Positions 1 through 12,593 are shown, counted from the first letter of the stretch. The stretch: DNA of 64,000 nt from Rhodamnia argentea (GCF_020921035.1 NC_063154.1:7688001-7752000), one strand, 5' to 3'. Numbers and translations are program-made. The notes: generated by a model from the sequence alone, not told the origin.

Positions 1-2652
1 CTAGTTACTTCTGGAATTCGAATTTTGGACTCCCGAGTGTTCCATAGAATCGGCCGACAAACGTGCAAATTGCCGTCCCCATTTCAGCCGGCGGGAATCA
101 CTCCTTTTCACAAAGAGTACGATGAGAAGAGTGGGCAAATCACCGAGGACGGGCATTTTTTCACGTCGCGTACCAATAGGCATGAGGGTCAAAACACCCG
201 ACGCGGGTGTTAAGACCGATCCCGGACTTCGGCTAACATAGTACGTTGATCGAAAAGAGAACAAAGGCATTCTCAATGCAATGTTTGTGATTGAATATTT
301 AAATATTAAGTCACATATTCATTTAACAGCCTAAATTTTTTCCACGAGGCATGCTCGGATATGATCCAACGGTCGTGGCTCAATCGGTATCTTCTATAAG
401 TTCCGACCTCGCCTATTGAACAAGCACTTACGCAAGCAGGTAGAAAAGCAGAGAGTTTCCATGGGTGAGCACGAGTGGGATCCATATGAAGAGGGCGTTT
501 GTTGGCCTGGTCATGAAGTGATAACGGGAGATAGAGAGCACGAGCCGAGAAATCAATACAAAACAACACAGATAGGTTATAAACAACAACACACTCTCCA
601 AGAGGAAAATTGTCCCAAAAGTTCTAAATCTATTGTACTTTTGCCTATTCAGTCATAAACTTTTTAATTTTGTCAACCAAGTCCTCAATATTTTCATATT
701 TCGTCAATTGAGTCCATCGGCCAGTTTGGCCGAAAATCGCTGATGTGGACGTTGGTCCTTTTATCTAGCACAGTCCGGAGTTGACGTGATTAATTTTTAA
801 TAATATTTAATAATATTTATTTTTTCTTTTCCTTTTCATATTCTCTTTTCTTTGCTTTTTTAAATTAGATTTTAAAAATCGGAAAAGCTAAAATAATTTT
901 TTTTAAAGGAGAGATAATGGCAGGCTCGTTGGTGGGTCGGCTCATTAGAGGGGCCTGCGAAGGTCGCCCATCCGGGAATTGACAATTAGAACCTATTTTA
1001 TGAAGCTGGAGGAATACGATTTATCTTCCTTAAATGATCTTAACTTCCTTATTGCTTTATAGTTTTGTTTGTACCGTATCAATATTTTACTTTGAGCCAT
1101 TTTGTTGCTTATACTATTTTGGTGTAACTACTATTTGTCTCGATTTTCAAATAAATGAAGCAAACGAAAATGAAACCGATTCCCCGCTAGATCCTAGAAC
1201 CCGACCGGAAAAACATGGAAAGTTCCGGGGCAAATAGGGTAAAATCCAGATTTCAAAAACTAAAAATCGGTTCTAATAGTAACAGGGTACGTTTTCCCTG
1301 GAACGCGCTCATTCTAAAACCGAGTATTCCTATCAAGAAATCTTACTAAAAACTTATTTAATAATGCGGGAATATCTTATCGTGCGTTTAGAGAAGTCAA
1401 CCGTCTAGTTCAAGGATCCACTTATTCTCATACCCAATTGAGATTTGCCACATCTAGCAACTAAAAAAGAAAGTGCAAGGAGAAAAGAAAGGAAGAACGA
1501 GGATCGAAGAGCCAAAGTGTCGGCGCTTCCCATCGCACGTTGCCCAAAAGGGTAGTCGATTGACGCATCATGTCTCTCCATAAATCGAGCATGTTCTTCT
1601 TCTGCACTTTAGTTTGCATCATCTTTTTCCGCCCAACTACGCGGGAGGGATCCATCCGCTGACTTTTTCTCACCACTATCCAATTGGACATACACCCAAA
1701 AAAAAAAAAAAAATTAGTGGGCTAAATCTAAAATTAAATATAAAAACCAACTCACCTCGGCAAGACGAAAATATCGTCCCTTTCAAACGGAAAAAAAAAA
1801 ATTGCCCGCGCTTTGATTTGATGGACAACAAGCCCACGCAGACAAGTTTTACCGACCGAGAAAACGCTGATTTTTTATTTGGGACGGACAGAATACCGTT
1901 CTAAAATTTTCGATCCTTCATGAATATCAAAATTATCAAACAACGGATCTTATTTACCTCTTCATATTCATGTTATCTCGTTTCATTTATAAATTTGAGT
2001 TTTTGAATTTGATTATTCAATAGAAAATAAAAAAAATTTAAGCAGAAGTGGGCAGTCATCAAACTAACAATCTCACAAAACACTTTACGCTGTTTCACCA
2101 GCTCTTACTCCATCTAAGAACGAGACAGCCATCACATCCCAAATTGTCACCATTGCCCACGAATTACTCTCCATTTCTAATTGCACAAAGCGCAATGAAG
2201 AACAGGGCCAATTTTGTTTTAAATTGATTGTGATCATATTAGTCGAAATCATATCGATTTTCGACGATTCGATGCGATCGGCGGTCCTTTTTAATCTCTT
2301 TCAAGAAAAAGATTTGAGAGAGCGACGTAGATAATTGCAACATACAAAAAGATATATCTCCCTATTTTTCCTTATTTATCACGAGCAGTACGTTCTTGGA
2401 CTTTACACCGACGGTTGAAAAGAACTCCGAACGAGCTCTTCAAAAATCCAAGTGGCAGGACATGACTGGAAAAGGAAAAATAATTGTAAGGACTGGACAA
2501 GAAAATCAGAGAAAGAAAGGGGGTACAAAGTTAATCTAGGGTCAAAACTGCAAATACCATAAGAAACAGAAAAAAAGAGCCAGAAATTTTGCGAAGTTGC
2601 CCTCATCATCAATCATCGTACTCATGACGATGAGGCCACATCGACACGCGCC
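1..2652. other. Gene-free AT-rich spacer with half a MITE-like repeat
   Basis: No open reading frame here resembles a protein I recognise, and none shows a plausible splice structure. At about 604-790 there is a copy of the terminal repeat shared by the elements near 5.3 and 6.3 kb (a ggaaaattgtc start followed by 'tcagtcataaac' and 'tcaattgagtcc' blocks). I could not find the matching opposite end, so it looks truncated. The remainder is AT-rich with short poly-A and poly-T runs. Confidence 0.5.
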
Positions 2653-3159
2653 TCACCGCGGAGAGAAGAAGGCCGCCAGTTCTCCGCCCACGCGCCTGGC
2701 GGTGAGCTCCACGCGCTCGTCGGGGACCAGCTTGGACCGGCAGACGGGGCAGTCGAACTTGAGCTGATCGAGCCATCCGTCGAAGCAGCGCTTGTGGAAC
2801 ACGTGGCGGCACGGCAGCCTCCGCACGCGGTCCCCGTCCCTCAGCCCGCACAGGCAGACCATGCAGCAGCAGTCGGAGCCTTCGCCGGAGAACCAATCGG
2901 AGAGGAGCCGGTTGAGGTTGAGCTGCTCGGCGAGGACGATCAGGCCGGCGAGTCCGGAGCCGAGGGGGGCGGAGAGGCGAGGGGCGTCGTCGTTGGCGGC
3001 GGCGGCGGGGTCGGGCGCGTCGGGTCGGGAGAGGCCGAGGGAGCGGAGGAGGGACGAGAGGGAGGAGCGGAGGTGGCTGACGCAGGTGGCGAGGAGGGCG
3101 AGGAGGAGGAGGGGGATGGAATTGGAGGAGACGTCGTTCAATTGGCTCTGTAGACCCAT
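2653..3159 (-). CDS. RHA2A: RHA2A/RHA2B-type RING-H2 E3 ubiquitin ligase
   Basis: This is a single-exon gene of 168 aa. The N-terminus (MGLQSQLNDVSSNSIPLLLL) closely matches what I recall of Arabidopsis RHA2A/RHA2B (about 155 aa), including a hydrophobic stretch at residues 15-29 that could anchor it in a membrane. The RING-H2 finger is complete: C99, C102, C117, H119, H122, C125, C137, C140, which is the C3H2C3 pattern that binds two zinc ions and recruits an E2 enzyme. In Arabidopsis the RHA2 proteins are positive regulators of abscisic-acid signalling; that role here is inferred by homology. The chosen ATG gives the conserved start. The coding DNA is much more GC-rich than its surroundings, which produces long false frames on both strands. 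A linker rich in Ala, Pro and Asp (residues 45-62) looks species-specific. Whether it is the RHA2A or the RHA2B orthologue cannot be decided. Confidence 0.9.
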   Translation of the reverse strand: MGLQSQLNDVSSNSIPLLLLALLATCVSHLRSSLSSLLRSLGLSRPDAPDPAAAANDDAPRLSAPLGSGLAGLIVLAEQLNLNRLLSDWFSGEGSDCCCMVCLCGLRDGDRVRRLPCRHVFHKRCFDGWLDQLKFDCPVCRSKLVPDERVELTARRVGGELAAFFSPR

Positions 3160-3329
3160 TTCTCTGCAGCGAGTTTGGAAAAAGCGCTCGGATTCGATTT
3201 TGCTGCAATTGATTTAAGAGAGAGAGTGAGTGTGATGGCATGGGGTCGCTGGTTTTATGGAAGAGAGAGAGAGAGGGAGAGAGGGAGAAGTGGCCTTTGG
3301 CGTTTTTGCGCCGTGTAATAATGTCGTGG

Positions 3330-3335
3330 CACGTG
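3330..3335. promoter_or_regulatory. G-box (CACGTG) upstream of the RHA2-like gene
   Basis: A palindromic CACGTG within GGCACGTGC lies about 170 bp upstream of the RHA2-like ATG. It contains the ACGTG core recognised by ABA-responsive bZIP factors. ABA control fits the family, but a six-base motif is weak evidence alone. Confidence 0.35.
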
Positions 3336-4440
3336 CGATGGGATCCGCCATTCGATTGTTGCTCGTTCGATGTTAACTTGTTTGGTTCGTTCTTTCCGTT
3401 CGTTCTTTCCGTAATAGAAATTACGAACTAAAGAAGTTCTTGATTATTGAGCGGATTTATTATTTTTCTAATTTGACTATTGTGGTTAATGACTTATTAT
3501 GGAGCCCTAGTTTGCATACACCTGGAAGTTCTTGATAGGCAGATTTTCAGATGATCTGTAGTCTAAAACCTTTGTAACAAGAGACATAAATAACCGAAAC
3601 ATGACATTTCAAGTCTCACCATCGATTTTGAAAAAGAGTCTGTCGAGTGGTTTGTAGATCGATAGCTAACTCTCCAATGATCGAATTCAATGTGATTACT
3701 CAAAGTGCACATTTTAAGAACTTGACCCACGTATAATGGGTTCTATCGTTTTAGATGGTATTGGAGCAAGACTCCCCTACCGGAAGACATGTGGTTCTTG
3801 GACGAACAAAAGCCACAATTGATTTGAAGATCGTGAGAGTGATTGTCCAGGGTAAAAGGTTGGGATGCGTGGCTCCAAGATGTCGAAGTCAAGCACCAAT
3901 GGATCGGGCATACATCGTATCGGAAGAGAATTGTCGGGCGACTCAACCCTCGAATTGTCACCATCTCGTGCAGTCATTGCTCCTCGTGAATGACAAGGGT
4001 AAATATGGAGATTGTCCTCCTTCGTGTGAGACCAAACAAGAGAAATAAGAAATCGGATGGGATCGGATCAAAACGGGGTGATTCTACTCATTCCGGAATT
4101 GATCTCTATCACTTGTCGACACGACGACACCTGTCCACAAAAGTATTTATTGATAAAAATCCAAATTTCTCGTCCAAATATCTCCCAGCACACTCCCCCA
4201 AGAATTGATTGACGGGCTCCAAAATTAGCTAAGGCCATGCTCAAAGCTATTATTAGTAAAAGAGATCCTTTAGGAGCAACTCTCGCGAGGCCGAGGATGC
4301 TCTTGCTGTTGGGGATTACATCACACGGAGGCGTGGAAGGCTTGCAACCTTTCCTTCAGCTTGGAAGCATTAATTGAGTCCGATGTCGCTCGACTCCCAA
4401 AAAGGGTATATGGGTAATAGGGATCTCCTCAATCTATGAC

Positions 4441-4930
4441 TAAATTAGAGGGTAAATGATATAAATAATCCTAAACTTTTGATCAAATGTGCAAACTGAC
4501 TTCTTAACTTTTTTTTATTTTTGATCAAAGATCTCTCAACTTTAAATTTGTTCAATTGAACTTTAACTCAATATGCAATATCGTTTCTAAACTTTAGCCC
4601 AATATTCAATGAATCTAAGTCGGCAAAGAGATTGCCAAACGTCTAGCATTCCCTCTCATTCAAAACCGTGCATGAAACTTTTAAGTGAGGCAATCCTAAG
4701 AGAGCCGCCGGCTCCAAATCCATGGACCGACCTATCATCTCCACCCTATAGAAACTCATTGTTGTCCTTAAACTTGAATTAATATTAAACATTTTTATAT
4801 AGTTTATGAACCAAATAGAACATGTGTTAAATGTTTAAGGATCATATTGAATAAATTTAAAATTTAGAAATCACGTTATATATTAGGTCAAAGTTCATGA
4901 ATCATTTATATCATTATTCATAAATTAGAG
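4441..4930. mobile_element. Mutator-like MITE with 10-bp target-site duplication
   Basis: The element spans 4451-4920 and is flanked on both sides by the identical 10-mer TAAATTAGAG (4441-4450 and 4921-4930). Its ends are imperfect inverted repeats: the left arm reads ggtaaatgatataaat then 'cctaaactttt', and the right arm read on the other strand gives tgaataatgatataaat then 'catgaactttg'. A target duplication of 9-11 bp is typical of Mutator-like transposons. There is no coding capacity, so this is a non-autonomous copy. Confidence 0.6.
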
Positions 4931-5292
4931 GATTAATCTAGTCTACCTTAAATCGTAAGATGCCTATTTCGATTCAAATTGATGTTAAAGCCCAATACCC
5001 CTCGTACAAAGTCTTGCTTCTAGCTATGAATGATAGAGAGATCCCGAAAGCGAAATGATCTTTTCAAATGTGTTGAAATCATTAGAAAAAAACAATGTTT
5101 TTCCCTCGAAAATTATTTGCATTATCTTTGAACTCAATCAATATTCGCGTCACTTGTAGAGTTTGCGTTGGACATCTCGGAGCTTTACTTACCTAGTCCT
5201 AACATTAGCTGAGAGCACGAGTGTCGCATTGCCTAACATTCAATACTTGCTTCATGGTGATGAAGTACCAGCATGGTAACACCGAAAAGATA

Positions 5293-5767
5293 GGAAAATT
5301 ATCAAAAATAGTCATAAATATATAATATATTTGTCAATTCAATTCTAAACCTTTTAATTATACTAATTAAGTTCTAAATTTCATTAAATTTTTCTAATTG
5401 ACTCAATCCGGCTAATTTTGGTATGACATCGCCGACATAGATGCTAGCTCTCTTAAGCGGCACAACGGGACACCGAGATGGACATTTCCAATAATCTTTT
5501 AGTATTTTTTAGTATAATTTTCTTCTTTACTTTTTTCTTAACTTACGGTCAACGAGGGCATCCCAACCCTAATTTTTATTTTTTATTTTTTTATTTTTTA
5601 TTTTTTTATCTTGGGGTCAATGAGGGTTAAGTAAGATGGCCGACATCCACGGTAGTAATTTTCCGGTAAAATTAGCCAGACGGACTCAATTGACAAAAAT
5701 GTAAAAATATTTAGGAATGAATTGACACAAATGCAATAGATTTAAGAATTTTTCGATAATTTTCCCT
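5293..5767. mobile_element. MITE-like element with long inverted ends
   Basis: The left end starts ggaaaattatcaaaaatagt and the right end, read on the opposite strand, starts agggaaaattatcgaaaaa. The similarity continues inward for roughly 110 bp through 'tgtcaattca', 'tctaattgactcaatcc' and 'ggctaatttt' blocks. Flanks are similar but not identical (CGAAAAGATA left, TGAAAAGACA right, 8 of 10), compatible with an old 10-bp target duplication. There is no coding capacity. It belongs to the same family as the copy at 6311. Confidence 0.55.
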
Positions 5768-6310
5768 TGAAAAGACATTAAATTCTATTGAAAAATCTTC
5801 GATCAATTGCTCTATTTGTTTTTCCGAGCTTTCCAAACCAAAAAATGAAACATGAATATCCACTCTTTCTACCATGGGAAGGATTTTAAAATAGGATTGC
5901 ATATTCTCCAATTCTGGTATGCCGATCAAGGGCTTCCAGGAAAAAATGAAAATCGACAAAAGACTACGTTAATAATGTTCTGGAAATTGACAAAACCATG
6001 TTCATTGTTTCTTCTTTGAGCTGTGTGTAATCACTAATTAGTAACGACTGCTAGCTTTATGTTGCCGCATCCGGTCGGCTGTTGCCGTCACCTTTGCCGG
6101 CTTGCTAGGCTTGATTTTAGTCGGTCCACAAATACTAAATTAAGACCAGGCCAATACATCAACGTGATTAAGAAAATATACATCCATTTTTTTTCGCCCG
6201 GAACTGCTTAAAACCTGCAATTTCAACAGCGGACCCGTTAAAGAACACTCAATTAACTTAAAAGCAATCGAAATGTACGTACCCAATGTGTGTCCCTCTA
6301 TTATATGACT

Positions 6311-6648
6311 GGGAAAATTGTCCAACCAGTCGTAAACATATTATATAGATGTCAATTTAGTCTTAAAATTTTTGAATTTCGCTAATTTAGAATTAAACCT
6401 TTGCATAAAATTTCAATATAGTCATTTCAGTCTATTTTCTTGCGAGAAATCGCTAAGGTGCCGATGTGCTCTACTTTGGACGACCTGCTACGACCGAGCT
6501 GTCACGCCGGCGATGTCGGGTGAAAGGTGTCCGGAAGAAATATATTGAAATTTTGCTTGAAGATTTAGGACTATATTGATAAAATCGAAAAGTTTGGGAT
6601 TGAATTGACATACGTACGATGGATTTAGGACTGATTGGGTAATTTTTC
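6311..6648. mobile_element. Second copy of the 5.3-kb MITE-like family
   Basis: The left arm (gggaaaattgtccaaccagt, then 'atgtcaatttagtc') and the reverse complement of the right arm (gaaaaattacccaatcagtc, then 'atgtcaattcaatc') match over about 100 bp. The internal segment is short and more GC-rich. No convincing target-site duplication was found, so the outer limits are good to only a few bases. Confidence 0.55.
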
Positions 6649-6719
6649 TTTATAACGCACTAAGCTCATGGTGTTGCTGTTTTATGGTAGATAGGAGTTC
6701 CTTCTCTTTTCTACACGCT

Positions 6720-6946
6720 CCTTTTATGGTTATGGAAATTTTTCCTTTAATAATTTCGGACGCTGCGCGAAGGCCCGCTAACCGCCTCACAAATTCCACG
6801 GGCTGGTCAAGCTAAAAACTTCGACCCGTGCATGCGGCTTTAACCCAGAATGGTTTTGCACGCAGCCGGCGGGGTTCGAACAGTCGACCTCCAGTTTCCG
6901 AGCCGAAAATTCTCGGACGCCCCTAACTAACCAGTGTCGACTCTGG
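6720..6946 (-). mobile_element. tRNA-derived SINE
   Basis: Read on the minus strand, the head carries an internal polymerase III promoter: a box-A-like stretch TGGTTAGTTAGGGGCG (about 6917-6932) and a box-B match GTTCGAACCCC (6871-6881). The spacing is as in a tRNA, followed by a body of about 150 bp unrelated to tRNA. This head-plus-body structure is that of a plant SINE rather than a functional tRNA, because no anticodon arm or matching acceptor stem can be drawn. Ends are approximate. Confidence 0.5.
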
Positions 6947-9900
6947 CAAATTGCACTTTACCTGTCTCCACATGAATGAGAAACCATCTCTTGAGGAGGA
7001 AATGATAGAATGGAAGTCGTTGAATTCGCCAGCTCGTTTCCTCAATGGAAGCTTCAGGAAAGACTTGAATGGTCCACTTCATCGTAGCTTAGCCGTCGCC
7101 ATCTTGTGTTGTCCTTTTATGGTGAAATTATCTCCATGTGTCCCTCGAGGATGCTTCGTTGCCTCGGTGGTGGTTAAGAATAATACCCGCTCAAAAACGC
7201 ATCACACGCATATTAACATAATAAATACGCCGGCATGTCTTATTTAATATTTATGATGCTGTACTTTTTGATAACGCGAAACGCGTCTTAGATCGACTTT
7301 TCACTCTTTAATTTTGCCCGTGCTTATCTAGAGTCTCGAAACTTTCTCGATATCTTAATATTTTTACAAGTTGATTCGCATATAAATTTTATTTTCCAAA
7401 ATTTAATGAAAATCGGATGAAACTCAAAACTTGAAAGTGCAGTGGAAATACACGGCATGCGATTGCTTCGGATGAGTAGTTTAAAATCTGATCCTTAGAA
7501 TCGTTTATGTGCTCGTTCAATCTCTCTCGATCTAGATCTAAATTTGGGAGCCTATTCAACCTCTTATAGGCGTCTCGGTATGGCGATGGTGTTGAGTATG
7601 CTGGTTCTAAGCGTGTATCACAAACCGAGCAAGTCATAATTACTGGAGAAGGGGATTATAATATATGGTCATCACGAGATTCGGGTGATTAGCAGCCGGT
7701 TCATTCCTCTTTGATGCCAACACAAATATATTTCTCTAAGATAAGAGTGTGCGTATCACAACAATTTGTGCTTTAATGTTTTACTTTTCTGTTTAGGATT
7801 AACTTTATTTAAAGCCTCTCATTTATCAACGTTTGTCCGTTGATTTTTTTATAACTTGAGAAGGAAGATGTCCGAAGAATTCCCAACATCACATGTCGCT
7901 AACAAACTGGTAATCGTTTAAGTGCATTGGGCGCTGCTTGGGCGGTGGCAGATTAAGACAATCGAGACGAGGGGGGGACCAACAACATGCGAACGAGATT
8001 CGCCCAGATATCCGACGACTAATTCTCGTGAATATTTTTATAGCTCGCCTTAATAAATGTCGCAAGGGCACCGATTAATTTTCCGATTAGAAAAATTTTA
8101 TATCTCGCGATCGAATTAATCTAAGAAGTATGCGCTTAATAAGTGTCCCGGAGCACTCGTTAACGACGCTTTTATCCTATTCCGGTTTCTTATTTTAGTT
8201 GGGTTTTTAAATGGCGGAATAGTTAATGAATAGAAGGTTCCAAGAAGGGGTTCGAGCCTGAGAAAACAAAAGAGCGTGCAAATCTCCACCGTCCGAGAAG
8301 ATCCGCGTATCCACCGTCCATAAAACCGTGGCCTTCAGATGAGATAGCGACTTCAAAGGAAAAGGGCAACTTGTCTTCAGGTGACTGTACAATTTCTCGC
8401 TTGCCGATTCCAAAATTCGGAGGCCGAAATTGTCGCACGCACGCATCCTCCTCCTCCCCCTATTTTCACTACGAGAAAGCATACTAGAATCATGAATTTA
8501 TGAGATACTTGATTGATTTCGTGAATTGCAAATCGCGATTGTTAGGACTTTTTATTACCTATTTTAACGCGGTCCTTTGATGCAATATTCATCGCATTTG
8601 CGAGCCTTCGATCGATTGATCCTGCTTGGACTCTTTTTTTTCTAGTTGTGCCACGGGGTTAAGATACGGGGAATCGAATCTATGTTGTGTGTCCAATTTA
8701 GAAACATGCTAATTCATTCTTTAACCCTTGACTAATATTTTTCGACATATGATTTTACTTCTATCGAGCTGGATGCGATGGTTTTGTGATCCTTCTTTTC
8801 GTTAAAGGCCAACACCATCAATAAACTCGTATCGATATTCCTATGGATAGGGTTGTCAACGATAAACTCGAACCGAACCGAACCGAACCTTTAGGGTGAG
8901 AGGGTGAACCGAACCATTATCTATGACAAATTAATCGGAACTAATTTTCACCTTACAAAAAATCTCAAACCGGTGCTAATGACTATTTCACTTTAAAACT
9001 AACTTTCGTCTTACAAAAATTACCCAAACCGATACCGTTGACCCAAATTCACTCCCTATTAGCATTCCATCCAATACCCCGTTAAAATTCATAGAGATCA
9101 ATTTACGTGACGGATAACTGCAGTATGAATTTGACGTAGAGAATGACAGATTTAATCTAGAAAATCCACGCGCGTTAACAATATATACATTTAAACGAAA
9201 TTAGATTTGATTATGGGAGTTTCGCTTGGAGATTTTTTTTTTTTTTTGTGTATAATGTTATTCTATATAGATGAATGGGGGGGATATTATGTTTTCTCGA
9301 GAGACTCCCCATGAAGAGCAGCTCTTGATAGCAACCGGCAAGTTTTCCATATGGGCACCTGCATGCCCATCCATCTGGTTTGGATGGCAACGTTGTGCTG
9401 TGCTCCCCAATTTTTTTCTTTTGATTATTCGCAGCTATAATTACATAAATCCGACCATCTAAAAGTTTATGAAATACATTGCAAGCATTATGAATCGATT
9501 TACTCCAAAACTTTCGCCTATACAGGCGACCCCGATCCAAAGTGATCAATCCATAGTTTATGGAATGATACGAAGTTTCCTCGACGTTCTTGATAAACGG
9601 TAGTCATTTTTTTTTTTTTTTTTTGTGCTTACGTGGTTCACAAGACAACCGGACACAGGAAGGTACCTGAAGAGGGCGTGATTTTTTTTTTTTTTGGGTC
9701 CCGGAGCCTCCGGTAGCACAGCCGAGACAGCGACGCCCAAAAAAAAAAATAAATTAATTGAGCACTACCTAGTAAGTGCCGAAAAAGAAAAGAAAACAAA
9801 AAGAAATGAAAGATTCCAGAAATGAACAGAGGTCGATGATGACGATGAGGTTGGATGGACGGAGACGGGTTCACGCACTTTTGAACCTTCCTGGTCTCTG

Positions 9901-11031
9901 AGGACATCACGGCCTTTTTGTTCTCTGCTTTTTGGCTTATTGATGCTCCACCATTCGGACATACTCATCTCATCCTCTTCACCTGATTTTGTGCTTGTTC
10001 TTAAGTCTTCGATGCCTGTTCGAACCAAATGATGTAAAAGGACTGTACTCTTGAAGTTCCGCTGAAGATACCGATCAGACTCGAATGATCGATAGGGTCA
10101 ATACTGTTGAAAATCCCGAACAGGTACCCCTGTGATATAGTTACTCTAAACTAACGTTCGTCTCGCGAAAAAATACGGACCGGATACTCCTAGTTGAGAA
10201 CAACAAAGCGGGGAGAGGGGATTGTCGGATTTTCTGTGTATTTCGATGTATCATAATGAAGAGTGTATTAGCTTAGTTTAAGTAACATATATCAATCAAG
10301 ATATGCACAATCAAAAGGGGATATACACGCAATTTTGAGAGATACATAGTATCGACGGAATCACTAACATGGGAAACTATAATCGAAAAATCCCTAACTA
10401 ATTTTAATAATTCATATATTTAGGAACCACGCCTCAATGGCTTCATCTAATAGTTTAAATTTTTAAAACACTTGACAGTAGTCTTGCACAAAATCATACA
10501 TTATATCAGAGCATGAGCTTGAGTTCAAATCTTTTCAAGCTCAATTTGCCTCCATAATTAAATATATCCGCGCTTAGTACCAAGCAAAAAGACCAGATTG
10601 TAATTAAATATTAAAGTATCTCTTTACCTAATAATTTAAGGTTTTTAAACAATTGAGAGTGGTCCTATACAAAATCTTACACTCCTATAACACATTTATC
10701 CCAAATCAATCTTCCTCTCACAAATTACTCACCACAGTCCTTCCATTAAATCGATCTTCTTCCCTTCACACGCGATCACCCGACATCATGCACGTGCGGA
10801 GCGCATGATGACCCGTACCCTGAAGGGGAAAAATGGGACTCCCAAGTATATACATGTTTCCCAAATCTCAGCATGGACCCAATGGACGTGGGCTTTGATC
10901 GTATTTGCACTTGCATGGGCTCTCCAACTTCCTCGGCCCAAGCCGGCCCGCTATTTTAATAAATTCGGGGCTCGAAATATTTCCCGTCTAGAGACTCGAC
11001 TAATTGATCAATTTCCAAAGTACATCAGCAT
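6947..11031. other. Gene-free, repeat-derived spacer
   Basis: No protein family is recognisable in any frame. Notable content: a fragment near 8850-9060 with repeated 'cgaaccgaac' motifs, beginning with tagggttgtcaac, which resembles a hAT-type end, though I found no partner end; and three poly-T or poly-A tracts between 9600 and 9755. Confidence 0.4.
10440..10690. repeat. Degenerate direct repeat, about 180-bp period
   Basis: A block starting ctaatagtttaaatttttaa near 10447 recurs in diverged form near 10628 (ctaataatttaaggttttta). Each copy is followed by a 'ttgaca/gagagt' and 'acaaaatc' segment. The first copy also holds 'tatcagagc' and 'gagttcaaatc', which resemble a tRNA-Met primer-binding site or a box B. 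The class of repeat is unclear. Confidence 0.35.
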
Positions 11032-11667
11032 AGTGTGAGTTTGGTTCAGCTTTCATAAGGGATTTTGGGCCTTCAAAGCCCATTGGGAAAATGCTGAGGT
11101 ATTTGGCAAGCATTTTCAATAGGCATTTGGCCAAATACCTGCTTTGGGAAGGCTAGGAGCTAAATGCTGGTAGGGACCAGTATTGGGCTTCGGCATTTTC
11201 GGAATGCTAAAGGCCCCATTAATTAAAAATATTGAATTGGCTAATTTACCCCGAAAAACTTAGTAAAAATCAAATTTTATTTTCGCTAAAAAGTGAAACC
11301 CTATATCTACTGTTCATATTCCTTCTTAAGCAACGTCGTCGAGGGAGGATCCGGATGTCGAGTCGCGTGACCCAAGCTCTTTTCCGGGGGTTGCTTGACG
11401 GCCATTGGATCTAGATTTGGCTTGTTGGCTACCCGAGTCCTTCGCCGGCTGGGAAGGGTTTTGATTTTTTTGCGGTGACCAAAATGAAATATATAACCAA
11501 AAATCCTTTGCAATTTTTGTTTGCTAAACACTAATTAATCCGAAATTGCATCTCAAAGGATTTTTTTTTAATTAAACGCCATTTGCATTTCTCCAAAAGC
11601 AACTTAGGCTAAAAACATTTGTATTTGCTCAAAGCCTATTTCCAAAGCCGAATCAAATGCACCCTTA
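11032..11667. mobile_element. hAT-like MITE
   Basis: The two ends form an inverted repeat: left gtgtgagtttggttcagctt, right end on the other strand gggtgcatttgattcggctt. Flanking 8-mers ATCAGCAT and ATCCTCAT agree at 6 of 8 positions, compatible with a decayed hAT-type target duplication. The interior has no transposase. Confidence 0.45.
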
Positions 11668-12593
11668 ATCCTCATTGGCAAAAGAGATTTTCATAAAGAG
11701 TGAAAGTTAACAATTCGCCGACGAGATTTGTAAATAACCGATTATTTGATATTAGGCAAGAACTATCTATCATTCTCCTAAACAGAATGTACTAAATTCA
11801 TTATTTATTAGATACTTTTTAGTGGCCATTGTTCTTGATTTCTTTGTTTTATAAATTGCATTTCTACAGTATGTCATAAATAATGCGAAGTCCACTTTTA
11901 ATCCCTTTACTAATTCTGTTTGCATAATTAGATCAAACAGTAAAATCAACGAAGTTGCTAACGGTAGGTTAAGGATGATGTGTTCCAGGATAGGCTGGTT
12001 TTTACCTTGAAAAGGAGAATTGCACCATAAGGGATGGTTCCTAATTTATGGTGCCAGAAATCAACCCACTTGGTCCTGGACCCGTATGGGAATCGGATTG
12101 ATCCATCTGGTTTGCTTTCAGGATTGGATCCAAGAATCAGCTGTATCTCTTTTTTTTTTTCCCCTATTTTCTCCAAAACTGCAAGTGTTGTTGCATATTC
12201 CAAACTACTACCGGAGTGATGTTGATAGAACAAGCTCATGATAAGCTAAACATAATGATCATCTCCACGAGCGAAGATATAATTATCATCAAGAACCAAG
12301 TCTAAGAAGTATCGCGCTGTGAGAGAGGCGGGAGCGATGCGTGACTGAGGCCGAGAGAAGTGACAGTGAGAGGCGTAAGCAACAAGCATGCATGATTGAG
12401 TTTGAGTGAGAAAAGAACCAGAGTTAGTGTTTTTAAAATTTGAAATAATAAAAATTAAATATAATCGATCCAATGCGGGGTGGACAGTTCCATACCTCAA
12501 ATTGGGAATGGGACCAATATTCACCAAGTTCCAATTTTAAAAATCGAAAATAGCCTAGAATCGATCGGCTTTCGGTTTGGTCCGATTCTTTTA

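Noticed and set aside
1-276. 91-codon minus-strand frame at the window edge
   Set aside because: No recognisable domain; could not be supported as the end of a gene outside the window.
2609-3241. 210-codon minus-strand frame and 119-141-codon plus-strand frames over the RING gene
   Set aside because: They are shadows of the GC-rich RHA2-like coding sequence; only the 168-aa frame shows a protein family.
3755-4048. 97-codon frame preceded by a tRNA-Met primer-binding-like word (tggtattggagc)
   Set aside because: The word matches the usual primer-binding sequence only partly, no LTR boundary or gag/pol homology was found, and the peptide is not recognisable.
6840-6946. tRNA gene
   Set aside because: A polymerase III promoter is present, but no acceptor or anticodon stem pairs properly; SINE fits better.
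8207-8482. 91-codon minus-strand frame
   Set aside because: No homologue recognised and no splice or neighbour context.
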